Part shown: in pieces, positions 17,862-26,918 of the stretch
Position numbering within the stretch: position 1 is the stretch's first letter
How the letters are laid out: every line of letters starts with the position of its first letter
DNA from: Lautropia sp.
Lineage (GTDB): Bacteria > Pseudomonadota > Gammaproteobacteria > Burkholderiales > Burkholderiaceae_E
Assembly: GCA_030532895.1 (NCBI GenBank)
Contig: JAUNKF010000010.1
Coordinates: 49,546 to 113,545 of the forward strand
Length of the DNA: 64,000 nt
Direction: 5' to 3'
Translations under genes and position numbers: made by a program
The notes under the pieces: model-generated
Seen by the model: the letters and a program-made list of their open reading frames with translations, nothing else
Databases searched by the model: none
What the model was told of the DNA's origin: nothing

Positions 17862-19955
17862 GTGCTGGCAGACAGGACACAAGCGGTTTTTGAAACAGAC
17901 GGTGCACTGGCTAGCACCAGTCCCGACTACCGGGAAAGGGCAGGGCAGCAACAGATGGCAGTGGCCATCGCCAATGCCATCGTCCAGGACGAGGTCTTGA
18001 TGGTCGATGCCGGCACCGGCATTGGCAAGACCTTCGCCTACCTCGTGCCGACGATGCTCTCGGGCCGTCGCGCACTCGTCTCGACAGCGACCCGGCAGCT
18101 TCAGGATCAGCTCTTTCAAAAGGATGTACAGCGCATCCGGCAAGCACTCGGTCTGGACGTGTCGGTCGCCATCCTGAAAGGCCGGGCGAATTATGTCTGC
18201 CCGGTTCAACTGGAGAAAAACCTCAGCGATGGCCGCTTCCGGGATCCCCGCATACCGGCAAAGCTGAAAACCATCGAACGTCAGTTCCTGCTTGATCAGA
18301 CCGGGGACAAGGCTGCCTATCTCACGATTCCGGAAGAGGATCCGGTCTGGGCCTTGGCCACATCCACGCGCGACAACTGCCTGGGGCAGGACTGTCCGGA
18401 GCTGCGCAACTGCCCCCTGATGAAGGCACGGCAACAGGCGCAAAAAGCAGATCTGCTCATCGTCAACCACCACCTGTTCTGTGCCGACCTGGCGTTGCAG
18501 GACGAGTCGATCGGGGATTTTCTGCCTGAAGCCGAGGTACTGGTGTTCGACGAAGCTCACCAGTTGCCTGAGATCGCCACCGAGTTTTTCGGTGAAAGCG
18601 TCTCGACCCGGCAGATCATCGACCTGGGCCGCGAAACACTGAAAGAAGGATTGCTGAACGCGGCCGGACTGGGGGACTGGCAGGGCTGCGCGCACAAGCT
18701 GCAACAGGTGGCCAGCCGATTGCGTCTGTCGCTTCCTGCGGGCATCACCCGTTTGGGCGCCGAGGAGCTGCTCTCGCTCACGGCCGAAGATGTGAACGAA
18801 TGGCTGGAGGACGTGCTGCCCGACGTGATCGACACGCTTCATGCCCAGGCTGCCGAGCTGAAACCAGTGGCCGAGACATCGGTGGAACTGGCCCGGCTTG
18901 AAGCGCGGGCGACCTTGCTGGCCAAGCGCCTGACGCTCTGGCTGCGTGCTTTCCGTCGCTTGCTGGGCATGCCCGATAACCTGAGTACAGAGGTGGCCAC
19001 GGAACAGAAGGCCCAGGACAACGCACATGAGGTGTCGCCCCCTGAGGACGGCCCGAACAGCCACGCGGCGGAAACGCAGCCAGCGGCACGGGATGAGACG
19101 ATCCTCTGGGCGCAAACCACCGACACCCATGCCCAATTGCGGGCAACGCCTCTGTCGGTGGCGCCTCGCTTTGCCTATCAGCGCAAGGCACAGGGCGGGG
19201 CCTGGATTTTCGTCTCGGCCACGCTGGCGCTGCAAGGCAAGATCGATCATTTTGCCGGCCAGATCGGTCTGAGGGACGCCCGGCAGCTCATCGTGGACAG
19301 TCCCTTCGATTACGCCCGTCAGGCGGCACTCTGGGTGCCACGCGAAGCTGGCAACACGTCGGCCCCGACGTTTCCCGGGCGGGTGGCCGACACCGTCTGG
19401 CCCCTGATCCGCAAGAACCGTGGTCGGGCCTTCGTGTTATGCACGACCTTGCGGGCCGTGAAGCTGATCAGCGAGCGCTTGCGAGACCTGGCCGACGAGG
19501 AGATCCGGATCCTGGCCCAAGGCGATGCGCCCCGCCATCAGCTGATCGAGCAGTTCAAGGCCGTCGAGGCAGGCGTACTGGTCGGCTCGGCCGGTTTCTG
19601 GGAAGGGGTCGACATCGCGGGCGACAAGCTGTCACTCGTCATCATCGACAAGCTGCCCTTCACACCACCCGATGACCCGGTCTTTCGGGCACGCAGCCGC
19701 GCACTGACCGAAGCCGGGCATCATCCTTTCCAGCTACTGGCCTTGCCACAAGCGATGCTCGCGCTCAAGCAGGGCACCGGCCGGCTGATCCGCCGGGAAA
19801 CCGACCACGGTCTGCTGGTGATCTGTGACGAACGGCTGCTGAGCAAATCCTATGGCCGACAGATCCTGGCCAGCCTGCCCCCCTTCCAACGGGTCAACAG
19901 CCTGACAGAAGCGCTGGACGCGCTTGAGCCGCCGCCAGCAGACGCAGACCTCTAG
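17862..19955 (+). CDS. dinG: DinG/YoaA-type ATP-dependent DNA helicase
   Basis: A 697-residue superfamily 2 helicase of the XPD-like iron-sulfur group. It has Walker A DAGTGIGKT, the DEAH box (VFDEAHQL), and Cys residues for a [4Fe-4S] cluster at YVCPV and in DNCLGQDCPELRNCPL. The C-terminal helicase half includes GSAGFWEGVDIAGD and QGTGRLIRRETDHG. DinG and YoaA resolve R-loops and damaged forks. The start is a GTG at 17862 with a weak ribosome site. Its TAG stop lies inside a copy of the dispersed repeat. DinG versus YoaA is not settled. Confidence 0.88.
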   Translation: MLADRTQAVFETDGALASTSPDYRERAGQQQMAVAIANAIVQDEVLMVDAGTGIGKTFAYLVPTMLSGRRALVSTATRQLQDQLFQKDVQRIRQALGLDVSVAILKGRANYVCPVQLEKNLSDGRFRDPRIPAKLKTIERQFLLDQTGDKAAYLTIPEEDPVWALATSTRDNCLGQDCPELRNCPLMKARQQAQKADLLIVNHHLFCADLALQDESIGDFLPEAEVLVFDEAHQLPEIATEFFGESVSTRQIIDLGRETLKEGLLNAAGLGDWQGCAHKLQQVASRLRLSLPAGITRLGAEELLSLTAEDVNEWLEDVLPDVIDTLHAQAAELKPVAETSVELARLEARATLLAKRLTLWLRAFRRLLGMPDNLSTEVATEQKAQDNAHEVSPPEDGPNSHAAETQPAARDETILWAQTTDTHAQLRATPLSVAPRFAYQRKAQGGAWIFVSATLALQGKIDHFAGQIGLRDARQLIVDSPFDYARQAALWVPREAGNTSAPTFPGRVADTVWPLIRKNRGRAFVLCTTLRAVKLISERLRDLADEEIRILAQGDAPRHQLIEQFKAVEAGVLVGSAGFWEGVDIAGDKLSLVIIDKLPFTPPDDPVFRARSRALTEAGHHPFQLLALPQAMLALKQGTGRLIRRETDHGLLVICDERLLSKSYGRQILASLPPFQRVNSLTEALDALEPPPADADL

Positions 19956-19969
19956 CGCGTGTTGTGCAC
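19952..19969 (+). repeat. dispersed 18-bp repeat, copy containing the dinG stop codon
   Basis: CTAGCGCGTGTTGTGCAC; TAG at 19953-19955 is the dinG stop. Nine bases later GTCCCCGCGAAAGCCCC (19979-19995) is repeated exactly beside the mfd copy (37934-37950, opposite strand), so these two copies share an element of about 44 bases. Confidence 0.75.
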
Positions 19970-20013
19970 GCTTGTCCTGTCCCCGCGAAAGCCCCGCTTG
20001 GGGCGAAGCAGGC

Positions 20014-21003
20014 TCAGAACCCGGGGGTTACCGTGCCGCTGGGCCGGGCATCAGGCGCCGGGCCGGAAGGCTCCGGGCGAAGCGCCGGCAATTCGGGAGG
20101 CGCCAGCAAGGTACTCGGCAAGTCGTTGGCAGGCGAGGGCTGGGCTGCCTGAGAAGCACCGGCATCCTTGCGATGATCCCAACGAGATTCAGCCGATTCG
20201 AGCGGTGCCGGCTTGGGCAATTCCGCAAGGAAGCTGCTTTGCGGATAGGTTTTTGCCAGCACCCGTGTGGCGTCGTCACGCAAGGTGGGCAGACTCAGCC
20301 GATCATAGGATTTTGCCAACAGATACAGCGCTTCCTCGACCGAAGGCGTGCCCTGGTACTGGAACAGCACGCCCTGTGCCCGATTCGCTGAGGCGACGAA
20401 GGCACCGCGGCTGAAGTAATAGCGCGCCACATGTACCTCGCCCGAGGCCATGCTGTTGACCAAGGCTCTCATCCGCTCCAGCGAATCATCCCGATACCGG
20501 CTGTTCGGAAAACGGGTGACGACTTGTTGAAAGGCTTCATAGGATTCACGGCTGGCCTGCAGGTCACGCTCGGAACTGTCCTGGCCGGCCCATCGGGAAA
20601 TGAAGGAGTCCCGGCTGCTGAAATTGATCAAGCCTTTCAGATAGTAGGCGTAATCCAGCTGTTCATTGGCCGGATGCAGACGAATGAATCGATCGACTGC
20701 CAGCAAGGCATCGCCACGTTCACCTTCTTTGTAGTGTGCCCAGGCGATATCGAGCTGCGCCTGCTGGGCATAGCTGCCAAAGGGATAACGCGATTCCAGC
20801 CGCTGCAGTGCTTTGATCGCACTGGCCCAGTTGCCGGCTTCCAGCTCAGCCTTGGCGTCCGCATATAATTGTTCGGCACTCCAGTCGGCTGTGTGATCCT
20901 TGTCGGTTGCGGCACAACCGGCCAGCAACGCCGCTGTCAACACCGACAGCCAGACAGGGCTTCGCCCCCGTGAGCGCTGCATCCGGTTCTTGGTTGGCAA
21001 CAT
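20014..21003 (-). CDS. bamD: outer-membrane assembly lipoprotein BamD
   Basis: Essential lipoprotein of the BAM complex that inserts beta-barrel proteins. The 329-residue precursor has a lipobox LLAG-C with lipidated C30. TPR-like helices follow (SAEQLYADAKAELEAGNWAS, RYPFGSYAQQAQLDIAWAHY and the HPANEQLDYAYYLKGL region). Three clustered ATGs exist; the one at 21003 is chosen because GGAGGA lies 9 bases ahead, too close for the other two. The C-terminal 60 residues are Pro/Ala/Ser-rich and longer than in E. coli. It is divergent from rluD, as in E. coli. Confidence 0.94.
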   Translation of the reverse strand: MLPTKNRMQRSRGRSPVWLSVLTAALLAGCAATDKDHTADWSAEQLYADAKAELEAGNWASAIKALQRLESRYPFGSYAQQAQLDIAWAHYKEGERGDALLAVDRFIRLHPANEQLDYAYYLKGLINFSSRDSFISRWAGQDSSERDLQASRESYEAFQQVVTRFPNSRYRDDSLERMRALVNSMASGEVHVARYYFSRGAFVASANRAQGVLFQYQGTPSVEEALYLLAKSYDRLSLPTLRDDATRVLAKTYPQSSFLAELPKPAPLESAESRWDHRKDAGASQAAQPSPANDLPSTLLAPPELPALRPEPSGPAPDARPSGTVTPGF

Positions 21004-21088
21004 CCGCATCATTCCTCCGTAGAACTGTGCCCGATTATAGACACCGGCCACGCTGCATCGTGCAAGCAGCACGGCCTTCAGGCTTGCG

Positions 21089-22048
21089 ATGAACGACCCC
21101 ATGGACGAAACCCCGGAGCGGATTCAACTGACAGCCAGCGGTGGCAGCGGCCAACGGCTGGATCAGTTTCTTGCCAGCCGGCTGGCCGGCATCTCCCGCA
21201 CACGCATTCAACGCTGGATCGCGCTGGGCGCAGTACAGGTCGATCAGCGCATCCGCCTGCCGTCCCTTCGACTCAATGGCTTCGAGCAGATCGAGATCGA
21301 GCCACAGCCGCTTGACAGCGAAAGGGCCTTTGAACCCGACCCGGTGCCGCTGGACATCGTGCACCAGGATCAAGACGTGGTGGTCATCAACAAACCAGCC
21401 GGACTGGTCACGCATCCGGCGCCCGGCCATTGGCGTGGCACGCTGATGAACGGGCTGCTGCACGCCGACCCGAAGGCGGCCAAACTGCCTCGGGCCGGCA
21501 TCGTGCACCGACTCGACCGGGACACCAGCGGGCTGCTCGTCTGTGCCCGCAGCGAAGCTGCCTTCACGTCCCTGTCGGCCCAGCTGGCAGAGCGCCAGAT
21601 GGGACGTCGTTACCTGGCCATCGCGGGCGGCATCGCCGAAGCCACGGGCACGATCGATGCCCGTATCGGCCGTGACGCACGAAACCGGCTGCGCATGGCC
21701 GTGGTGCAGGCACCACAAGGCAAGGAAGCGCGAACCCATTTCACGCGTCTGGCCGTGTCGGGCAACGCGGCAGCATCGGCCGTGCTGTGCCGACTGGAAA
21801 GCGGTCGAACCCATCAGATCCGGGTGCACCTGGCCGCCATTGGCCACCCGTTGATCGGTGATGCTCTGTACGGCGGCAAGCCCCTTCACGGTTTCTCACG
21901 CCAGGCGCTGCATGCCTGGCAGCTGCGCTTCCAGCACCCGGCCAATCAAGAAGCCTGCCGTTTCGATGCACCCATTCCCCCAGATCTGCAACAACTGGCC
22001 GACCGTTTCGGCATGACGCTACCGGACACGGCACCCGAGATTGATTGA
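21089..22048 (+). CDS. rluD: 23S rRNA pseudouridine synthase RluD
   Basis: Makes the pseudouridines of helix 69 in 23S rRNA. The 319 residues have an N-terminal S4 RNA-binding domain (GQRLDQFLASRLAGISRTRI) and the RluA-type catalytic domain with HRLDRDTSGLLV, whose Asp is catalytic, and SGRTHQIRVHLA. It is divergent from bamD and followed by pgeF, the conserved bamD/rluD/pgeF arrangement. Confidence 0.95.
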   Translation: MNDPMDETPERIQLTASGGSGQRLDQFLASRLAGISRTRIQRWIALGAVQVDQRIRLPSLRLNGFEQIEIEPQPLDSERAFEPDPVPLDIVHQDQDVVVINKPAGLVTHPAPGHWRGTLMNGLLHADPKAAKLPRAGIVHRLDRDTSGLLVCARSEAAFTSLSAQLAERQMGRRYLAIAGGIAEATGTIDARIGRDARNRLRMAVVQAPQGKEARTHFTRLAVSGNAAASAVLCRLESGRTHQIRVHLAAIGHPLIGDALYGGKPLHGFSRQALHAWQLRFQHPANQEACRFDAPIPPDLQQLADRFGMTLPDTAPEID

Positions 22049-22052
22049 CCGC

Positions 22053-22973
22053 GTGAACGCCACCCCGCCATCGCACCGTGCAGACTGCACCGAGCCACTC
22101 GCACCACGTACAAAGCCTGCGCTGTGGCCCATGCCGCCATCGCCCCATCCGCGCATCCACTGGGCTTTCACCCAACGTGCCGGCGGCGTGAGTGGCGGGC
22201 ACTGTGCTGCCGTCGATCACCAACCGGCTGACAAGACGGCCCCCCCGGCCGACACGGCATCGAACAGATCATTCGACAACGAAACATCAGGAATCGAATC
22301 AGGTGGTCTGAACCTTGGTTTGAACTGCGATGATGATCCCGCCCATGTCGCCATCAACCGCCAACGTGTTGCCCAGCTGATCGGGCAGCCTGTTTCCTGG
22401 CTCACGCAGGTACATGGTGTCGAGGTGCTGGACAGCCCGGATGTGCTCGCAAGCCCTGAGGCTGATGCGCAGATCAGCACCCGGCCCGGTCTGGCCCTGG
22501 CCGTGCTCGTGGCCGATTGCCTACCCGTGTTGCTGGCCGACCGGCAAGGCAGGGTGATCGGGGCCGCGCATGCCGGTTGGCGAGGCTTGGCCGGTGGCGT
22601 GCTCGACAATACGGTGGCCCGGATGCAGGCCCATGCGCCTGCGGCCGATCTGGTGGCCTGGCTTGGCCCTTCGATCGGCCCGACGGCTTTCGAGGTGGGT
22701 GACGAGGTGAGAGCCGCTTTTCTGTCCCGGCATCCTGAGGCCGCTGACGCCTTCACCCCCAGGGAAAAACCGGGCAAATGGCTGGCTGATCTGCCGGGGC
22801 TTGCCCGCCAGCGCCTCTTGGCCGCCGGTGTCGGTGAAGTGCTGAGCGCAGGCGCCTGCACCTGGTCTGATCCCGCACGTTTCTGGAGCTACCGGCGTGA
22901 CCCGCGCTGTGGCCGCATGGCCGGGCTGATCTGGCTGACGCCAGCCGATGAGCCAAGTGCGAGCACAGGCTGA
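22053..22973 (+). CDS. pgeF: PgeF/YfiH-family protein (peptidoglycan editing factor, laccase fold)
   Basis: Family member with the zinc or copper triad motifs TQVHG, VADCLPV and HAGWRGL, and the end CTWSDPARFWSYRRD. In E. coli PgeF removes wrongly incorporated serine from peptidoglycan precursors; other members act on purine nucleosides. About 35 residues rich in Ala, Asp and Ser are inserted between RAGGVSGG and GLNLGLN, where relatives run straight from GGVS to SLNLG. The start is uncertain: GTG 22053 (306 aa) follows rluD closely, while ATG 22131 (280 aa) is nearer to family length. Neither has a good ribosome site. Confidence 0.85.
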   Translation: MNATPPSHRADCTEPLAPRTKPALWPMPPSPHPRIHWAFTQRAGGVSGGHCAAVDHQPADKTAPPADTASNRSFDNETSGIESGGLNLGLNCDDDPAHVAINRQRVAQLIGQPVSWLTQVHGVEVLDSPDVLASPEADAQISTRPGLALAVLVADCLPVLLADRQGRVIGAAHAGWRGLAGGVLDNTVARMQAHAPAADLVAWLGPSIGPTAFEVGDEVRAAFLSRHPEAADAFTPREKPGKWLADLPGLARQRLLAAGVGEVLSAGACTWSDPARFWSYRRDPRCGRMAGLIWLTPADEPSASTG

Positions 22974-22982
22974 CGACGGCGC

Positions 22983-23291
22983 TCATCTGCCCTGATCCCC
23001 ATGCCCATCACGGGTATCTCGCGGCCCTGAGTCAGTCGCAGGGCCTGCGGTTGCTCGTGCAGGGGCCTCTTCGGCCAGCGCCACGGGGGCTTCATCCTGA
23101 TCGACCTGAGCAGCGGTGTTTGCCTGTCGACGTTTTCTGGCGCGTCTGGCGGGCGTGTTCAGCAAATAAACGACAACCGACAACGGCAACAAGCCGTACC
23201 AGAGGAAGGTCATGATGCCCGCCGCCACGGAATGCTCCGCAAGCGACATCAGCAGTACCACGTAGAGCCAGGCAATGATCACGATCAACAT
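22983..23291 (-). CDS. small two-helix membrane protein (conserved hypothetical)
   Basis: A 102-residue protein with two hydrophobic segments (about residues 1-18 and 24-44), an Arg/Lys-rich stretch (PARRARKRR), and a polar Ala/Asp-rich tail. The pattern MLIVIIAWLYVVLLMS...YGLLPLSVVVYLLNTPARR looks like a small betaproteobacterial family of unknown function. The ATG at 23291 places the first helix at the N-terminus. It is convergent with pgeF and divergent from phaC. Confidence 0.7.
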   Translation of the reverse strand: MLIVIIAWLYVVLLMSLAEHSVAAGIMTFLWYGLLPLSVVVYLLNTPARRARKRRQANTAAQVDQDEAPVALAEEAPARATAGPATDSGPRDTRDGHGDQGR

Positions 23292-23431
23292 GGGGGAATT
23301 GTGCCTGGGTGCCAGCTTGGTGATAACCCCCGCGTGTCGAACGGGCACCGCCTGACATCACAATGAAAACTCGGCCTACAATGCCGGAAAGCATCAGCGC
23401 GTGAACGGACGATCAGCGAGAGGAGGCAGAT

Positions 23432-25687
23432 TTGGCTACGTCTACACCCGGCAAGCGCCGTGGAACCACTGCAACCAAGACCGATACGAAAGCATCTACC
23501 CCGACGGCCACCGGCACCAGGGCACCCAGAAAGCCGGCTGTGACCCAGCCCCGTCAGGCAAGGGTGCCCAAGGCTTCAGGCACCGACATGCCCAAGCAGG
23601 CCGTCGGCTCGCTGTTTCCTGACGATACGGGCGCGCCAGCCACTGCGGCCCCCCCTGCAAAACCGCCTCGCAAACCGGCCACCGCCCGCCGCAAGGCGAC
23701 GCCCCCCGTTGCCACACCGGCAAGCATCGATGCCCCCGCACACGCCCCGGCAGCACAGGCAGTGGCTGCTTCCGACGCAACACAGACCCATACGGCACCC
23801 ATGACCGACACCCCCAAACCGACCCCGGCCAAATCCTCGGCCAATACGGCAGCCGTCGAGGCGGACGGCCTTGCCCAGGCCCCCGTGACATCCTCACCCG
23901 CCCAGGCTGAGACCACACCAGCCACCTCGGCCAGCCCTTCTTCGGGGGCTGACACGTCCGGTGCACCGAATCCTGCCCAGACAGGCATGGCCGACAACGA
24001 TCGTGCCCCCTTCTGGCAAACCTTTGCCGACACGGCTGCCGCCTGTTCAGGGGTGCCCGGCGCCCTGCCGGTGGGCGGCGAGATGTTCAACTGGTTGTCG
24101 GCCACCAGCAGGAAGAGCTGGCCGATCGACCCGGAAGCGCTCTCGGCCCTCCAGAGCGAATACGTGCTGCGCTTCAACGAGCTGTTCGAGCGATACCTCT
24201 CCGGTCATTCGCCCGAGCTGAAAGACAACCGCTTTGCCGGCCAGGCATGGAAGGATCAACCCGCTTTTGGCTGGCAAGCGGCGTGGTACCTGTTCAACGC
24301 CGAATTCCTGAAGCGTTCGGCCGAGCTGGTCGAGATGGAGGACAAGGCCCGCGACCGTCTGCGCTTTTTCGTGCAGCAGTGGGTCGATGCCATGTCACCG
24401 GCCAATTTCTTCGCCAGTAACCCCGAGGCCCAGACGAAAATGCTGGAGACCAAGGGTGAGAGCCTGCGTCAGGGCATCAACAACCTGATGAACGACATTC
24501 AGCAAGGACGGATCTCTCAAACCGACCTGACGGCCTTCGAAGTGGGCAAGAACGTCTGTGTGAGCCCTGGTGTCGTCGTCTACGAAAACGAGCTGGTTCA
24601 GTTGATCCAGTACCAGCCGAGCACGCCGAAAGTGGGCGAGCGGCCGCTGCTCGTCGTGCCGCCCGCCATCAACAAGTTCTACATTCTCGACCTGCAACCC
24701 ACCAACTCCTTCATCGGTCATGCCGTGGCCGAAGGCCATACCGTCTTCGTCATCTCATGGCGCAACATCAAGGATGAAGCGTCCACGCTCAGCTGGGATG
24801 ATTACCTGCAAAAGGGGATCGTCGATCCGATCCATGTCGTGCAGGAGATCAGCGGCCAGCAGACGCTCAACATGCTCGGGTTCTGCGTGGGCGGCACACT
24901 GCTTGCCACTGCCCTGGCCGCACTGGCCGCCAAGGGCGAGCGGCCAGCCGAATCGCTGACGCTCCTGACGACACTGCTCGATTTCATGAACCCCGGCGTC
25001 CTGGGGGTCTTCATCGACGAGATGCAGATCGCACTGCGCGAGCAGACCATCGGCAAGCAGGGCATCATGCCGGGCAAGGAGCTGGCGCTGACCTTCTCCT
25101 TCCTGCGCCCGAACGAGCTGGTCTGGAATTACGTGGTGGGCAATTACCTGAAGGGCGAAACCCCGATGCCCTTCGACCTGCTGTACTGGAATGCCGACAG
25201 CACGAATCTGGCCGGCCCGATGTTCTGCACGTACCTGCGGCACCTGTACCTGCAGAACGAGCTGTCACAACCCGGCAAGCTCAAGAGCCTGGGCGTGCCG
25301 ATCGACCTGCGTGCCATCGACGTGCCAACCTACATCCTCTGTGCAAGGGAAGATCACATCGTTCCCTGGCAGGGCGGTTTCACCTCGGCCAAGGCGCTGG
25401 GGGGAGATCCACGCTTCGTGCTGGCCGCCAGCGGTCACATCGCTGGCGTGGTCAATCCGCCCGCCAAAAAGAAACGCAGCTACCAGGTGGGGGCCGCCAT
25501 CGACGGATTGACACCTGACGAGTGGCTGGCATCGGCCGAAACCTTCCCGGGCAGCTGGTGGACGGATTGGTACCAGTGGCTGGCAGACAAGAAGGGCAAG
25601 GTGGTCGATGCCCCGGCAGCCCCCGGCTCATCGACCTACCAGCCGATCGAACCGGCGCCTGGCCGCTATGTGAAGGAAAAGGTCTGA
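23432..25687 (+). CDS. phaC: class I poly(3-hydroxyalkanoate) synthase with long basic N-terminal extension
   Basis: Polymerises (R)-3-hydroxyacyl-CoA to PHB on the granule surface. The catalytic region is standard class I: the lipase-like box GFCVGGT with nucleophile C485, the Asp region AREDHIVPW, and SGHIAGVVNPPAKKKRSYQ with the catalytic His. The product is 751 residues against about 590 for the family. The extra N-terminal ~165 residues are Ala/Pro/Thr-rich with Lys/Arg clusters (PGKRRG, RAPRKP, PAKPPRKPATARRKATPP), like histone-H1 tails. The start is TTG at 23432 with GAGGAGG 7 bases upstream, the best ribosome site in the region. An internal ATG (MADNDRAPFWQ) would give the short form but lacks a good site. 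Confidence 0.93.
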   Translation: MATSTPGKRRGTTATKTDTKASTPTATGTRAPRKPAVTQPRQARVPKASGTDMPKQAVGSLFPDDTGAPATAAPPAKPPRKPATARRKATPPVATPASIDAPAHAPAAQAVAASDATQTHTAPMTDTPKPTPAKSSANTAAVEADGLAQAPVTSSPAQAETTPATSASPSSGADTSGAPNPAQTGMADNDRAPFWQTFADTAAACSGVPGALPVGGEMFNWLSATSRKSWPIDPEALSALQSEYVLRFNELFERYLSGHSPELKDNRFAGQAWKDQPAFGWQAAWYLFNAEFLKRSAELVEMEDKARDRLRFFVQQWVDAMSPANFFASNPEAQTKMLETKGESLRQGINNLMNDIQQGRISQTDLTAFEVGKNVCVSPGVVVYENELVQLIQYQPSTPKVGERPLLVVPPAINKFYILDLQPTNSFIGHAVAEGHTVFVISWRNIKDEASTLSWDDYLQKGIVDPIHVVQEISGQQTLNMLGFCVGGTLLATALAALAAKGERPAESLTLLTTLLDFMNPGVLGVFIDEMQIALREQTIGKQGIMPGKELALTFSFLRPNELVWNYVVGNYLKGETPMPFDLLYWNADSTNLAGPMFCTYLRHLYLQNELSQPGKLKSLGVPIDLRAIDVPTYILCAREDHIVPWQGGFTSAKALGGDPRFVLAASGHIAGVVNPPAKKKRSYQVGAAIDGLTPDEWLASAETFPGSWWTDWYQWLADKKGKVVDAPAAPGSSTYQPIEPAPGRYVKEKV

Positions 25688-26028
25688 CGACGGCCTCACC
25701 CGGCATGTGATGCACGGCCTCGGTCGTTTTCCCCACCGGGCTGAGCTAGTGCCGAACGCGATGCCTTGGCCAGCGTGGCAACGCCACCGGCGTGTGGCAC
25801 TTGCTCAGCCCGCGATTGGGGAGACAAGGCGGGGACGAAGCCGGGCATCGCTCGCTCTAGGTATTATCCTGACCTGACAGGGATGGCCGGACATCGTATC
25901 TTCACACCATGTCTCGTCCTGGCCCGGAGCAGGGCAGGCAGTGTGGCCCCCCATCTCGGGGCGTGCCACACGGCGGGATTCCCAGGTGAAAACCTGACAA
26001 CATCAAATCAATGAACGGAGATTGATTA
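25688..26028. other. 341-base spacer between phaC and phaB
   Basis: No gene; in particular no trace of phaA. The 3' end carries the phaB ribosome site (ACGGAG, 26015-26020). A promoter is expected but not recognised. Confidence 0.55.
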
Positions 26029-26766
26029 ATGGCTCAGCGTATTGCATATGTGACCGGCGGCATGGGCGGTATTGGCACTTCCATCTGTCAGCGTCTGGCC
26101 AAGGAAGGACATATCGTGATTGCCGGCGCCGGCCCCAGCCGCGACACCAAGAAGTGGCTGGATGAACAGAAGGAGCTGGGCTTCACCTTCCATGCCTCGG
26201 TGGGCAACGTCGCTGACTGGGACTCCACCGTTCAGGCTTTCGACAAGGTCAAGGCCGAGTTCGGCAATCCTGACATCATCGTCAACAACGCAGGCATCAC
26301 CCGTGATGGCCTGTTCAAGAAAATGTCGGTCGAAGACTGGCGCGCCGTCATCGATACCAACCTGAACTCGATGTTCAACGTGACGAAACAGGTCATCGAC
26401 GGTATGCTTGAAAAAGGCTGGGGCCGCGTCATCAACATCTCGTCGGTCAACGGTCAGAAGGGGCAGTTCGGTCAGACCAACTACTCCACGGCCAAGGCCG
26501 GTCTGCACGGCTTCACGATGGCACTGGCTCAGGAAGTGGCCAGCAAGGGGGTCACGGTCAATACCGTATCGCCCGGTTACATCGCCACCGACATGGTCAA
26601 AGCCATCCGCCAGGACGTGCTCGACAAGATCGTCGGCACCATTCCCGTCCGTCGCCTGGGCACCCCCGAAGAAATTGCCTCGATGGTCGCCTGGCTCGCT
26701 TCCGACGAAGCTGGCTTCGCCACCGGCGCCGACTTCTCGGTCAACGGCGGCCTGCACATGGGCTGA
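26029..26766 (+). CDS. phaB: acetoacetyl-CoA reductase
   Basis: NADPH-dependent short-chain dehydrogenase that makes (R)-3-hydroxybutyryl-CoA for PhaC. The 245 residues match PhaB length. Cofactor motif VTGGMGGIGTSIC, NNAGITRD, and the catalytic Ser in INISSVNG with Y152 and K156 (NYSTAKAG) are present. The tail ends GADFSVNGGLHMG as in PhaB1 of Cupriavidus. It lies between phaC and phaR, which makes PHB synthesis more likely than fatty-acid FabG activity. Confidence 0.95.
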   Translation: MAQRIAYVTGGMGGIGTSICQRLAKEGHIVIAGAGPSRDTKKWLDEQKELGFTFHASVGNVADWDSTVQAFDKVKAEFGNPDIIVNNAGITRDGLFKKMSVEDWRAVIDTNLNSMFNVTKQVIDGMLEKGWGRVINISSVNGQKGQFGQTNYSTAKAGLHGFTMALAQEVASKGVTVNTVSPGYIATDMVKAIRQDVLDKIVGTIPVRRLGTPEEIASMVAWLASDEAGFATGADFSVNGGLHMG

Positions 26767-26836
26767 TTCAGCCTTCACCGCCTGTACGGGGCTGATCGAG
26801 CGGCCCCTGTACCTGTCGTGCTAGCAGCCACGACGC

Positions 26837-26864
26837 ATGGGGGGAGGGGAAACCTTCCCCCCAT
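26837..26864 (+). terminator. hairpin between phaB and phaR
   Basis: ATGGGGGGAGG pairs imperfectly with CCTTCCCCCCAT. There is no T-run, so it may act as an RNA structure rather than a terminator. Confidence 0.4.
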
Positions 26865-26918
26865 GTGCCCATCCTGGGACGGCAGGTGCCAGCCTTGACA
26901 GGCTTCATCACTCACCCG

